Assembly (NCBI GenBank): GCA_035500675.1
Contig: DATJXA010000088.1
Location: 1-41,979, forward strand
Origin: JAGVPT01 sp035500675
Lineage (GTDB): Bacteria > Bacteroidota > Ignavibacteria > UBA10030 > UBA8401
Length of the DNA: 41,979 nucleotides
Direction of reading: 5' to 3'
This document shows positions 1-8,089 of this stretch, piece by piece. The notes under the pieces were generated by a model. It was not told the DNA's origin. It did not search any database and worked only from the letters and a program-made list of their open reading frames with translations. The first letter of the stretch is position 1. Each line of letters opens with the position of its first letter. The position numbers were made by a program, and so were the translations under genes.

Positions 1-1
1 C

Positions 2-2806
2 CCGAGAGATTCGGCGTATTTTGCCGACCACTTGCTCTTTGCGAAGAACTATTTTCAGAAAGCATCGGGAGGCAGGCAAAATATCTCCGCAACCGTTCTC
101 GGCAAAGTGATCACCGTGTCGAGGGCGATGAAGCAGTACGCGCCACTCAATTCTTCAAACCTTCCTCTCGCGCAATTCCTCGAAGAATCGTGGGAAGACG
201 CAGACTCGTTGTATCCGACCTTCCCCTTTCAGGATTACAATTTGTTCGTCGTCTTTCATGCAGGTTCCGGTAAGGATATCGACCTTCAGGGGTCTATCGG
301 TTATGACCCGACGCCGTACGATATCCCCTCACTCTATTTCAGCCTCGCCAGCTTGAAGAATATTTTAGGGCAATCGTACGCGGGGATCCAACTGAAGAAT
401 CATCCCGGCGTTGTCATCACGAACTCTGCGCTTCTGCCCGAGACCGAAAACAGAACGCTTCCCGCTTCGACGGGAGGAGACTTTTTGTATCAACTCGGCA
501 TCAATGGATTGATAGTTTCCAACGTCGGAAGCTTTCTCGGATTGCCCGATCTGTTCAACACGAAAACCGGAGCCACGGCGATCGGGCGATTCGGCTTGAT
601 GGACGGCCAGGCAATTTTCAGTTTCTTTGGCCTCTTTCCGCCACAACCGTCCGCTTGGGAAAAAATGTTTTTAGGATGGGTATCGCCGATTCTCGTTCCG
701 TCCGGCACTTCAAACCTTCAAATTCCGGCCTCGGGTTCGTATCATGGTGGAATAGATACGGTCTATCGCGTTCCCATCAGCGCGGATGAATATTTTCTCG
801 TCGAGAATCGGAACCGCGATGCGCACGGTGACGGTGTCACGTTGACGATCCGATGGAATGGGCAGCAATTTCAAAAGAAATACACTCAAGATGACAACGA
901 CTTTAACGCCTTTAACGTGGATTCCATCTATGGTACCGTGGTCGACATCGATGAACCCGACTGGAGCCTCCCCGGTGCGCAGGGTTACCTCGGGGGAATT
1001 CTGATCTGGCACATCGATGAGAAGGTCATCGACGAAAATTTTTCCTCCAACACTATTAACGCAGACCCGAACCATCGCGGCGTGGACTTGGATGAAGCCG
1101 ATGGCTCGCAGGATATCGGACAGACGTACAGCATCATCGATCCCGGCAGTGGTACCGAAGACGGCTCGCCGCTCGATTATTGGTTTGCAAGAAACATTTC
1201 CCCCGTCTATAAAAATGAATTCAGCGAATCGACCAACCCGAATTCGCTCAGCAATTCGAAGGCCCATTCTCACGTCACGATAAATAATTTCAGCGACGCG
1301 GGCGCAGTGATGACATTCCAGACAACAGTGGGCGATTCCCACATTTCTCTCCTCAAAACCTTCAAGCGGCCCAGCATCAAGCTGAGCCAAAACGACGCGC
1401 CGTTATTTGCGGACATCGACGGCGACGGGTCTCGTGAATTGATCTTTACATCCGGAGATTCGATCTATGTATTCAGGCACGATCTCACTCCGCTTCTGAG
1501 CGATCCGTCCGGACTTTTTTCTCCTTTTGGCGGGAAGTTCCAACCGTGTCTTGCATCGACCGGCCTCGCATGTTCGAACGACAGCTCATTGGTCATCCTG
1601 TCTCCGACGGACGCAAACGGAGATCATGACGCCGACCCGCTGGCTGTCGCACCCGTTGGAGCGTACATCACTTCTCCGGTCACGTCATCCGTTTCCGGCG
1701 ACGCGCATTATTATGCGGGCGACGCGAACGGATTTTTGGACGAGTTTGTCGGACTCGGCATCTCGCCGAGCGGGCGCACGCGGATCGCTTCGTCTCCGGT
1801 GACATCGCTTTCAGTAACCCCCTCACGGACATGGACAGGGATTTCAACCGACACGATCGGCAATAGTTCAGGGAGCATCGCCGGCACGAACGGAAAAAAA
1901 ATCCTGGCGATCGCCAATGTAAAATTTACGGTGCCGTCCGGAACGAGCACTGGTTTCGCGGGAGTTTCGACGGTCGCGTTGTTCGACGACAATACATTTT
2001 CGATTTACGACGGAGCGGGATTGAACGGCGCTGCAACGTACCACGTCGAAGCAAATGTCACGGGATCCTTTGCGCTAGCGGACCTCAACGGAGATGGCCG
2101 GATAGACATTCTTGTCGGGACCGACAACGGTCTGTACGCTTTTAATGACAACGGAGTTTTGTTGGAAGGCTTTCCTCTTAAAACGTCGGATGGCGGGAAA
2201 GTTGCCGGAAGCCCGATCGTCGTAGGATTGTCGGGAGGCAGCGGACTCGGCATTCTTTTCGGAAGCACAAACGGACAGGTCTACGGCTACAGCTCGGACG
2301 GAAAGAGCCTTGCAGGATTTCCCGTCCAAACGGGAGGCATCGTCTCTTCGCTCGCTTTTTCCGGCGATCTTTTAGCGGCTTCGTCCACCGATTCCTCGGT
2401 GTATGTCTGGAAAGTCGACGGCCTCTTCGATTCTACAAAAGTCGTGTGGGGCGGTTTTCTTGCGGATGAATTTCATTCAAACTATATCGAAAGTTCAGCT
2501 CCGCTTGCATCGAAGTCCACAGACCTGCTCCCCTCAACATTCGCATACAACTGGCCGAATCCCGTTTACACGAAGACGACGCACATCCGTTATTTTTTGG
2601 GGAAACCGGCAGCCGTTACGATAAAAATTTTTAATATGGCAGGCGAGCTGGTCGAGCAGTTCTCGGGCCCGGGCGTGGCCAACCTCGACAATGAAGTCGA
2701 GTGGGATGTTTCGAAAGTTCAGAGCGGAGTGTATTTTGTGCAGATCCGGGCCGCCGCAAGCGGGGAAGAAAAAAGCGTCGTGATAAAAATCGCAGTGGTG
2801 AAGTGA
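2..2806 (+). CDS. M6-peptidase-like T9SS cargo protein, zinc motif degenerate (5' partial)
   Basis: The frame is open to the left edge, so the N-terminus is missing; the TTG at 32 is only an internal codon. The visible N-terminal third has the fold markers of M6 (immune inhibitor A-like) metallopeptidases: a VVFHAGSG strand early on, then LGLPDLF, then FGLMDG. The place where M6 enzymes carry HExGH reads SNVGS (518-532), so both zinc histidines and the catalytic Glu are gone. The middle holds FG-GAP/VCBS-like repeats (DIDGDGSREL near 1417, DLNGDGRIDIL near 2083). The last 85 residues, from about 2549, form a T9SS type A sorting domain (YNWPNP start, VTIKIFNMAGELV core, SGVYFVQI end). I infer export across the outer membrane by T9SS and a binding or structural role rather than proteolysis. 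Its stop overlaps the next start by four bases (GTGA), which suggests an operon. Confidence 0.8.
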   Translation, partial: PRDSAYFADHLLFAKNYFQKASGGRQNISATVLGKVITVSRAMKQYAPLNSSNLPLAQFLEESWEDADSLYPTFPFQDYNLFVVFHAGSGKDIDLQGSIGYDPTPYDIPSLYFSLASLKNILGQSYAGIQLKNHPGVVITNSALLPETENRTLPASTGGDFLYQLGINGLIVSNVGSFLGLPDLFNTKTGATAIGRFGLMDGQAIFSFFGLFPPQPSAWEKMFLGWVSPILVPSGTSNLQIPASGSYHGGIDTVYRVPISADEYFLVENRNRDAHGDGVTLTIRWNGQQFQKKYTQDDNDFNAFNVDSIYGTVVDIDEPDWSLPGAQGYLGGILIWHIDEKVIDENFSSNTINADPNHRGVDLDEADGSQDIGQTYSIIDPGSGTEDGSPLDYWFARNISPVYKNEFSESTNPNSLSNSKAHSHVTINNFSDAGAVMTFQTTVGDSHISLLKTFKRPSIKLSQNDAPLFADIDGDGSRELIFTSGDSIYVFRHDLTPLLSDPSGLFSPFGGKFQPCLASTGLACSNDSSLVILSPTDANGDHDADPLAVAPVGAYITSPVTSSVSGDAHYYAGDANGFLDEFVGLGISPSGRTRIASSPVTSLSVTPSRTWTGISTDTIGNSSGSIAGTNGKKILAIANVKFTVPSGTSTGFAGVSTVALFDDNTFSIYDGAGLNGAATYHVEANVTGSFALADLNGDGRIDILVGTDNGLYAFNDNGVLLEGFPLKTSDGGKVAGSPIVVGLSGGSGLGILFGSTNGQVYGYSSDGKSLAGFPVQTGGIVSSLAFSGDLLAASSTDSSVYVWKVDGLFDSTKVVWGGFLADEFHSNYIESSAPLASKSTDLLPSTFAYNWPNPVYTKTTHIRYFLGKPAAVTIKIFNMAGELVEQFSGPGVANLDNEVEWDVSKVQSGVYFVQIRAAASGEEKSVVIKIAVVK

Positions 2807-5800
2807 GAAAAAAGACGGAAGGCATATGCGGAACCAAGGTTCAAAGGCTAGATCACAGGATCTATCGAGCGCGCATTGCAGAAAGGAAGACCTCGCTCTC
2901 AGGATTGATTTTTTTTCTCATCGTGTTTGTTGGACTGTTCCCAGGTATCGTTCGGTCTCAGGACGAATACTTTAACCACACCGAATTGAATTGGTACACG
3001 ATCGAAACTCCGCATTTTCTTGTTCACTTTCACAACGGCGAAAAAAGAACTGCAACAGTCGTTGCCAAAGTAGCGGAAGATATTTATGGACCGGTCACAT
3101 CCCTCTATCATCATGAGCCCGACCAAAAAGTAAGCATCGTCCTTAAGGATTACGACGATTTTTCAAACGGCGCGGCATATTTTTACGATAACAAAATAGA
3201 AATCTGGGCGCCCGCTCTCGATTTCGACCTTCGCGGCACGCACGATTGGTTGCGGAACGTCGTTACGCACGAGTTCACGCATATCGTTCAGATTCAAACC
3301 TCGATGAAATTCGGGAGGCATGTTCCCGGAATTTATTTTCAATGGCTCGGGTACGAACCCGAACGGAGACAGGATGTGTTGTACGGCTATCCCAACGTCA
3401 TCGTCTCGTATCCGATCTCAGGCTTTATCGTCCCAAGCTGGTTTGCCGAAGGAACAGCGCAATACAACCGTCCCCAGCTCAGCTATGATTATTGGGATTC
3501 CCATCGCGATATGATCCTTCGTATGTACGCGCTGGACGGAAGGATGCTCAGCTGGAGTGAGATGAGCGTCTTCGGCAAAACGAGCCTCGGCAACGAATCG
3601 TCCTACAATGCCGGATTCTCTCTCGTCAAATATATTTCGGAAACGTACGGCGCCGGGGCAATTGCACGCATCGGCCGGGCTCTGTCGCATCTGACCGAAG
3701 TGACGATTGACGAGGCGATCAAAGAAGCGATCGGGAAAAGCGGGGAAGAGCTGTATTCAGACTGGCAGCATCAGCTTGTTGCGGAGTATAAACGCAGGTC
3801 GGAGCCGATCATGTCCGACCGGGTTGAAGGCGAGACCATAGGGTCGGTCGGTTTTGCAAATTTGTATCCCGCATTTTCACCCGATGGAAAAAAGATCGCT
3901 TACGCTTCTAACAAGACCTCCGATTATTTCGGCGTTTCTTCCGTGTATATTTACGACATCGAGACGAAGAAGGAAGAAGAAGTGGCGTCGAGCGTGCATT
4001 CATCCGTCTCTTGGTCGCCGGACGGCAAACGGATCTATTATTCCAAGATCACGCGCGACAACCCACACTGGGCGAGTCTCTGGGATGTGTATTCATACGA
4101 CCTCGACACAAAAAAAGAAACACGGCTCACTCACGCCCTTCGTGCGGTGAACCCCTCGGTATCGGCGGACGGGTCGAAGATCGTTTTTGCTGCAGAAGCC
4201 GACGGCACGATGAACCTGTGCGCCGTCGATAGCGACGGAAAGAATTTTCGCCAATTGACCAACTTCAAAAACGGCGAACAAGTGTACACGCCCAAATGGT
4301 CGCCCGACGGGAGCGGCATCGTGTTTGGATATGCTCTCCGTGAAGAGCAAGACGTCGACCGCTTGAATATCGCCGATGGGTCCATCGATTCCCTCGTGCC
4401 CGGTCCGGATGATGCGCGGAATCCCGCGTATTCTCCCGACGGCGCGAAGATTTACTTTTCATCCGACCGGACGGGGATTTTCAACATCTACACGTACGAC
4501 GTCGCGACGAAATCGATCGCTCAGATCACGAATGTCCTCGGCGGAGCGTTCATGCCCTCGGTGAATCGGGATGGGGATGTCGCATTCGCGTCGTATACGT
4601 CGACCGGATTCAAACTGAACCTCCTTCGCTCGGCCCAGCCGAAGGACTTTAAGGATCACTCGTATCTTCCCGCCGTACCGAAAAACCCCGTCGTCCTCGA
4701 TTCCGATGATGCAGGAAGGAATATCGATTGGGCGAAGCTCCGCGCGTACGACGACACGAACCTTCCGGATGCGCAGATCAAGCCGTACAAAAATATTTTT
4801 ACAAGCCTAACTATCGTCCCATTTTTGCGGGTCGATAAATACAGCACGACGAATTCAGGGCTCGATTATCTCAAGCCCGGCTTTTATTTTACGTCCTCCG
4901 ACGTCGTCGGCAAATACGACATTTTCGGGGGAGCGGCGCTTAATCGCCAACTCGAACGCGACCTCTTTTTTATCTTTGAATACAACGACCGGATCCCGGG
5001 ACTCTACCAGCTCGGACTCTCGCCCTCGGTATCGCTCGAGTTATACAACATCACCCGAAAAGCAAAAGCCGTCGACGGCGTGTTCGGCATCGACACGGTC
5101 CAGTTTGACCCGAGCTACGGGCTGTTGGAATTCGACGTCAACTTCCGCCAAAATCTGTTTACCGATGCCGACGTGCTGACGCTCGGCTTTGCCCACAGCA
5201 GGTACAGTCAGGATATTGCTTCGACGTTTTCCCCCTCCCTTCAGGAGGATATCCCGGGGTCGACCGAATATTATTTTATCGGGAACGATTTTTCTCTGTC
5301 GTGGAATTTCAGGGGCATCGTCCATTCGCGCGATGAAAGCATTAACCCCGTCGGAAGAAACTTCTACGTGCGGTACGATTACAACCTGAATCATTTCAAC
5401 TATAACAATGAGTATGCTGAAACGCCGCTCGGATTGTCCCCGGTACTTTCGCCGTTCGATTTTCATAAGCTTGAATTCAGATATAACGAGTACCTACAAC
5501 TGCCCGGCTGGAAACACACATTCGGACTGACATTGCGCGGCGGAACCATATTTGGGCCAGAAGTGCCGGACTACTTTGATTTTTATGCGGGTGGTCTCAT
5601 TGGCATGAGAGGCTATCCTTTTTACGCGCTCGGAGGGAACAGGATGGCGAGCGCGAACGCAACATACCGTTTTCCGCTTTGGGATAACCTCGATGTCCGT
5701 CTCCTCCCCGTGGTCGTTCAGAAACTGTACGCGTCGGTTCATTACGATATCGGCGACGCATGGAACGGCGACCCGGTTCTCAGATCGTTCAAGCAGGACG

Positions 5801-6000
5801 CCGGGTTTGAATTCCGCCTCGAATCGTTCTCTTTCTATGCCTATCCGACAAGAATATTTTTCGACGGCACGTACGGCTTTAATTCTTTCTCGCTCACGAC
5901 GAACAACGTCACCGTACAGTACGGAAATGAGTGGCGGTTTTATTTCGGCATTTTGTTTGATTTCGACCTTGAGTCCTCCCAAAATGGAGGCCGCTTCTAA
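2803..6000 (+). CDS. Outer-membrane fusion: zinc peptidase, TolB-like propeller, Omp85-type barrel
   Basis: I start at GTG 2803, which overlaps the previous stop (GTGA); an open frame upstream to 2701 lies inside the previous gene. TTG 2905, right at the signal peptide, is an alternative. This gives 1065 residues. Residues about 33-53 are a hydrophobic signal segment. Next comes a gluzincin-like peptidase domain with HEFTH at 156-160 and the likely third ligand E216 in WFAEGTAQY, so the metal site looks intact. Residues about 350-640 hold repeated SPDGKKIAYAS-type strands of a TolB/PD40 beta-propeller. From about 660 to the end the sequence is beta-barrel-like and ends in Phe. It carries the MRGYPF signature (R936-G937-Y938) that matches the (V/I)RG(F/Y) loop of Omp85/BamA proteins. 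I infer an outer-membrane protein with a periplasmic or surface protease module. Substrate unknown. Confidence 0.8.
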   Translation: MRKKTEGICGTKVQRLDHRIYRARIAERKTSLSGLIFFLIVFVGLFPGIVRSQDEYFNHTELNWYTIETPHFLVHFHNGEKRTATVVAKVAEDIYGPVTSLYHHEPDQKVSIVLKDYDDFSNGAAYFYDNKIEIWAPALDFDLRGTHDWLRNVVTHEFTHIVQIQTSMKFGRHVPGIYFQWLGYEPERRQDVLYGYPNVIVSYPISGFIVPSWFAEGTAQYNRPQLSYDYWDSHRDMILRMYALDGRMLSWSEMSVFGKTSLGNESSYNAGFSLVKYISETYGAGAIARIGRALSHLTEVTIDEAIKEAIGKSGEELYSDWQHQLVAEYKRRSEPIMSDRVEGETIGSVGFANLYPAFSPDGKKIAYASNKTSDYFGVSSVYIYDIETKKEEEVASSVHSSVSWSPDGKRIYYSKITRDNPHWASLWDVYSYDLDTKKETRLTHALRAVNPSVSADGSKIVFAAEADGTMNLCAVDSDGKNFRQLTNFKNGEQVYTPKWSPDGSGIVFGYALREEQDVDRLNIADGSIDSLVPGPDDARNPAYSPDGAKIYFSSDRTGIFNIYTYDVATKSIAQITNVLGGAFMPSVNRDGDVAFASYTSTGFKLNLLRSAQPKDFKDHSYLPAVPKNPVVLDSDDAGRNIDWAKLRAYDDTNLPDAQIKPYKNIFTSLTIVPFLRVDKYSTTNSGLDYLKPGFYFTSSDVVGKYDIFGGAALNRQLERDLFFIFEYNDRIPGLYQLGLSPSVSLELYNITRKAKAVDGVFGIDTVQFDPSYGLLEFDVNFRQNLFTDADVLTLGFAHSRYSQDIASTFSPSLQEDIPGSTEYYFIGNDFSLSWNFRGIVHSRDESINPVGRNFYVRYDYNLNHFNYNNEYAETPLGLSPVLSPFDFHKLEFRYNEYLQLPGWKHTFGLTLRGGTIFGPEVPDYFDFYAGGLIGMRGYPFYALGGNRMASANATYRFPLWDNLDVRLLPVVVQKLYASVHYDIGDAWNGDPVLRSFKQDAGFEFRLESFSFYAYPTRIFFDGTYGFNSFSLTTNNVTVQYGNEWRFYFGILFDFDLESSQNGGRF

Positions 6001-6039
6001 AATGAATATGAGGCCGATGAATTCTTTTGTAGGAGAGCT

Positions 6040-6948
6040 ATGACCATGAAAACGACCTTTGTTCTTTTCTTTTTTCCTCTCGCGATGTTCGCGCACACGA
6101 ATTCCCTTTCGGGCAACGCGCGAATGGATCTGCTCTCTGTGTCCGAACAAGATTCGCTTCCTCAGCCGCATACAGTCATGGTGCAAAACGACGCGGAGCG
6201 GTCCAAGCTTAAGAAACCGCTCCTCGGCGGCGCGATGTCGCTCCTCGTCCCGGGTGCCGGCGAATATTATTCAGGCAGGTTCCTCAAGAGCGGAGTTTTT
6301 TTTGCAGTGGAAGTAGTTGCCGTGACAGCCGCCGTCTTCTACAACAACAAAGGGAACAATAAGACGACTGAGTTCCAGAATTATGCCGACCAGCATTGGA
6401 GCGCAGTAAAGTATGCACAATGGATCTTAGCGAATGGCGGTAATTACGAAGTGTCGGGAGTCACTTATCCGACATTCACGATCAACCCCAATACGTCGCT
6501 CCCTTCGTGGCAAAGGGTCGACTTCTCGGCGATCAATGCCTGGGAAGCGGAGCCGCACTCGATAGGTTTCACGCACTTATTGCCTCCCCATGGTGACCAG
6601 CAATATTATGAGTTGATAGGAAAATATTCTCAATTCAAGTACGGATGGGATACGTACCAAGGCCCTAACGGCGATCCTCAGTATGACGACGGGTATGACG
6701 TGAATTTTATCCCCCAGCAAATGAAAGATTACGCGGCGAATCGCGGCAAGGCGAATGATTTTTACTACAGCGCGAGTGTCGCTACTGCGATCGTTGTCGT
6801 GAACCACATCATCAGCGCTCTCGACGGCGCTTGGTCGACGTCGAACTATAACAAAGAGGTCGAATCGGAGATGGGAATGCACCTGCAGGACGTCGGCGGG
6901 GGAGAGTTGACGCTCATGACACAACTGACGGTGAAGGTGAAGCTGTAA
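6040..6948 (+). CDS. Small exported/membrane protein, DUF5683-like
   Basis: The protein has 302 residues. A good Shine-Dalgarno (AGGAG near 6031) precedes ATG 6040; a second ATG two codons later is also possible. The N-terminus is a signal peptide (KTTFVLFFFPLAMFA). A conserved-looking stretch, LLVPGAGEYYSGRFLKSG (about residues 70-87), runs into a hydrophobic segment FFAVEVVAVTAAVFY. This resembles the PGxGQxY...W/K segment of DUF5683-type proteins of Bacteroidota and Chlorobi. A second hydrophobic stretch (SVATAIVVVNHIISAL) lies near residue 255. The gene follows the peptidase/barrel fusion after 39 bases, so it is probably in the same transcript. It ends tail-to-tail with lptG only three bases away. 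Function is unknown; I would not assign one beyond envelope protein. Confidence 0.7.
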   Translation: MTMKTTFVLFFFPLAMFAHTNSLSGNARMDLLSVSEQDSLPQPHTVMVQNDAERSKLKKPLLGGAMSLLVPGAGEYYSGRFLKSGVFFAVEVVAVTAAVFYNNKGNNKTTEFQNYADQHWSAVKYAQWILANGGNYEVSGVTYPTFTINPNTSLPSWQRVDFSAINAWEAEPHSIGFTHLLPPHGDQQYYELIGKYSQFKYGWDTYQGPNGDPQYDDGYDVNFIPQQMKDYAANRGKANDFYYSASVATAIVVVNHIISALDGAWSTSNYNKEVESEMGMHLQDVGGGELTLMTQLTVKVKL

Positions 6949-6951
6949 CGA

Positions 6952-8037
6952 CTATTTCTGCACGCGGATAATGTTGGCGATGCCGCCGAAGAGAAATACG
7001 AGATTTGCCAGCCAGGCCGTGAGAAGCGGCTCAAGGTCCCCGTTGTAGCCGAAGACCTGGCTTGTTTTCATGAAGATAAGATAGATGAAACAGACTGCCA
7101 CAGAGATCCCGAATTGTACTGCCAATCCCCCGCGACGTTTTCCGAACGAAAACGGCACGCCGAACAACACAACAATGAAACTTGCAAACGGGAATGAGAC
7201 TTTGCTATAAAAGTCAACCTGCCACCGCGCGACGTCGTTCCCCGTCCGCTGCTGGCGCTCGATAAATTTTTTTAACTCGAAATAGTTCATCTCGTCGGGC
7301 TTCTCCTCTTTCTTGATGATGTCCGACGGGACAAAATGAAGGGTATCGACAGTGAAACGGTCGGCCATCGACATCGTTTCTTTCCCGTGGTCGAATTCCC
7401 GTACGGTCGCTCCGAGCAGGGTCCATTTGCCCGAGAGGCTGTCCCAATGGATCTCACGGGCGTCGACCCGTTTCGCCATACTGATGAGGTTGGAGTCGCT
7501 GAAATCCTGGATCGAGGACCGTCCGCCCGAGTTGCTCGCCCGGTCGAAGTAGCTGATATAGACGATGCGTTGAGGGCCGTCTTGAACATAGATGTTGGAA
7601 CGTGCGGTCGTCTCAAAGTTCCGCTCGAGATAGCGGCGTTCAATAGCGGATTTGTGCTGGTTGGCAAACGGGACGATCCATCCGTTGAAATAGACGGAGA
7701 CGACGCTGATAAACAACGCGAGGATCATCATCGGCGCCATGAATCGGTACATACTGACGCCGCTCGATTTCATCGCGGTGAGCTCGTTATTATTCGACAT
7801 CTTGCCCGTCGTAAAAAGGCTGGAGAGGAGGATCGCGACGGGCGTCATTAATTTGATCATCTCGGGCGTGAAGGCGACGTAGTATTGAACGATGACCATC
7901 GCGCCGGCGCTCCGGTCGAGGAAGTCGTCCAGTTTCTCCATGAGGTCGATGACCACAAAGATGATCGTGAACGCCACGATGCCGAAGAGGGCGGTAAGAA
8001 GAAATTGCTTGATAATGTAGCGGTCGAGGATTTTCAT
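6952..8037 (-). CDS. lptG: LptG-like LPS export permease (LptF/LptG family)
   Basis: This is a 361-residue YjgP/YjgQ family permease. In the family, LptF and LptG form the membrane channel of the LptB2FG ABC transporter, which extracts LPS from the inner membrane. The N-terminus MKILDRYIIKQFLLTALFG is the typical LptG opening, so I use ATG 8037 rather than the in-frame GTG at 8049. Hydrophobic helices at the start (AFTIIFVVIDL, EMIKLMTPVAILLSSLF) and end (VSFPFASFIVVLFGVPFSF, LIFMKTSQVFGY, LVFLFGGIANII) flank a periplasmic beta-rich middle, as expected. NNELTAMKSSGVSMYRFM is the coupling-helix region that meets LptB. It lies just downstream of lptF with a strong palindrome between them. No lptB is seen in the window. 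Confidence 0.88.
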   Translation of the reverse strand: MKILDRYIIKQFLLTALFGIVAFTIIFVVIDLMEKLDDFLDRSAGAMVIVQYYVAFTPEMIKLMTPVAILLSSLFTTGKMSNNNELTAMKSSGVSMYRFMAPMMILALFISVVSVYFNGWIVPFANQHKSAIERRYLERNFETTARSNIYVQDGPQRIVYISYFDRASNSGGRSSIQDFSDSNLISMAKRVDAREIHWDSLSGKWTLLGATVREFDHGKETMSMADRFTVDTLHFVPSDIIKKEEKPDEMNYFELKKFIERQQRTGNDVARWQVDFYSKVSFPFASFIVVLFGVPFSFGKRRGGLAVQFGISVAVCFIYLIFMKTSQVFGYNGDLEPLLTAWLANLVFLFGGIANIIRVQK

Positions 8038-8054
8038 TAAGACAGTCACGTAAT

Positions 8055-8089
8055 ATCTGACCCGTTCACTTCAAGTGAACGGTTCAGAT
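8055..8089. repeat. 35-nt near-perfect palindrome between lptF and lptG
   Basis: The arms are ATCTGA then CCGTTCACTT on the left and AAGTGAACGG then TCAGAT on the right. They have a single C at the centre and one C/T mismatch between the inner and outer arms, so 16 of 17 positions pair. It fills nearly the whole 51-base gap between the two permease genes and touches the lptF stop codon. No T-run follows on the minus strand, so it does not look like a classical intrinsic terminator. Confidence 0.85.

Noticed and set aside
710..1390. 226-codon open frame on the minus strand
   Set aside because: It lies wholly inside the M6-like gene, its translation has no recognisable domain, and the plus-strand frame has clear FG-GAP and sorting-domain content.
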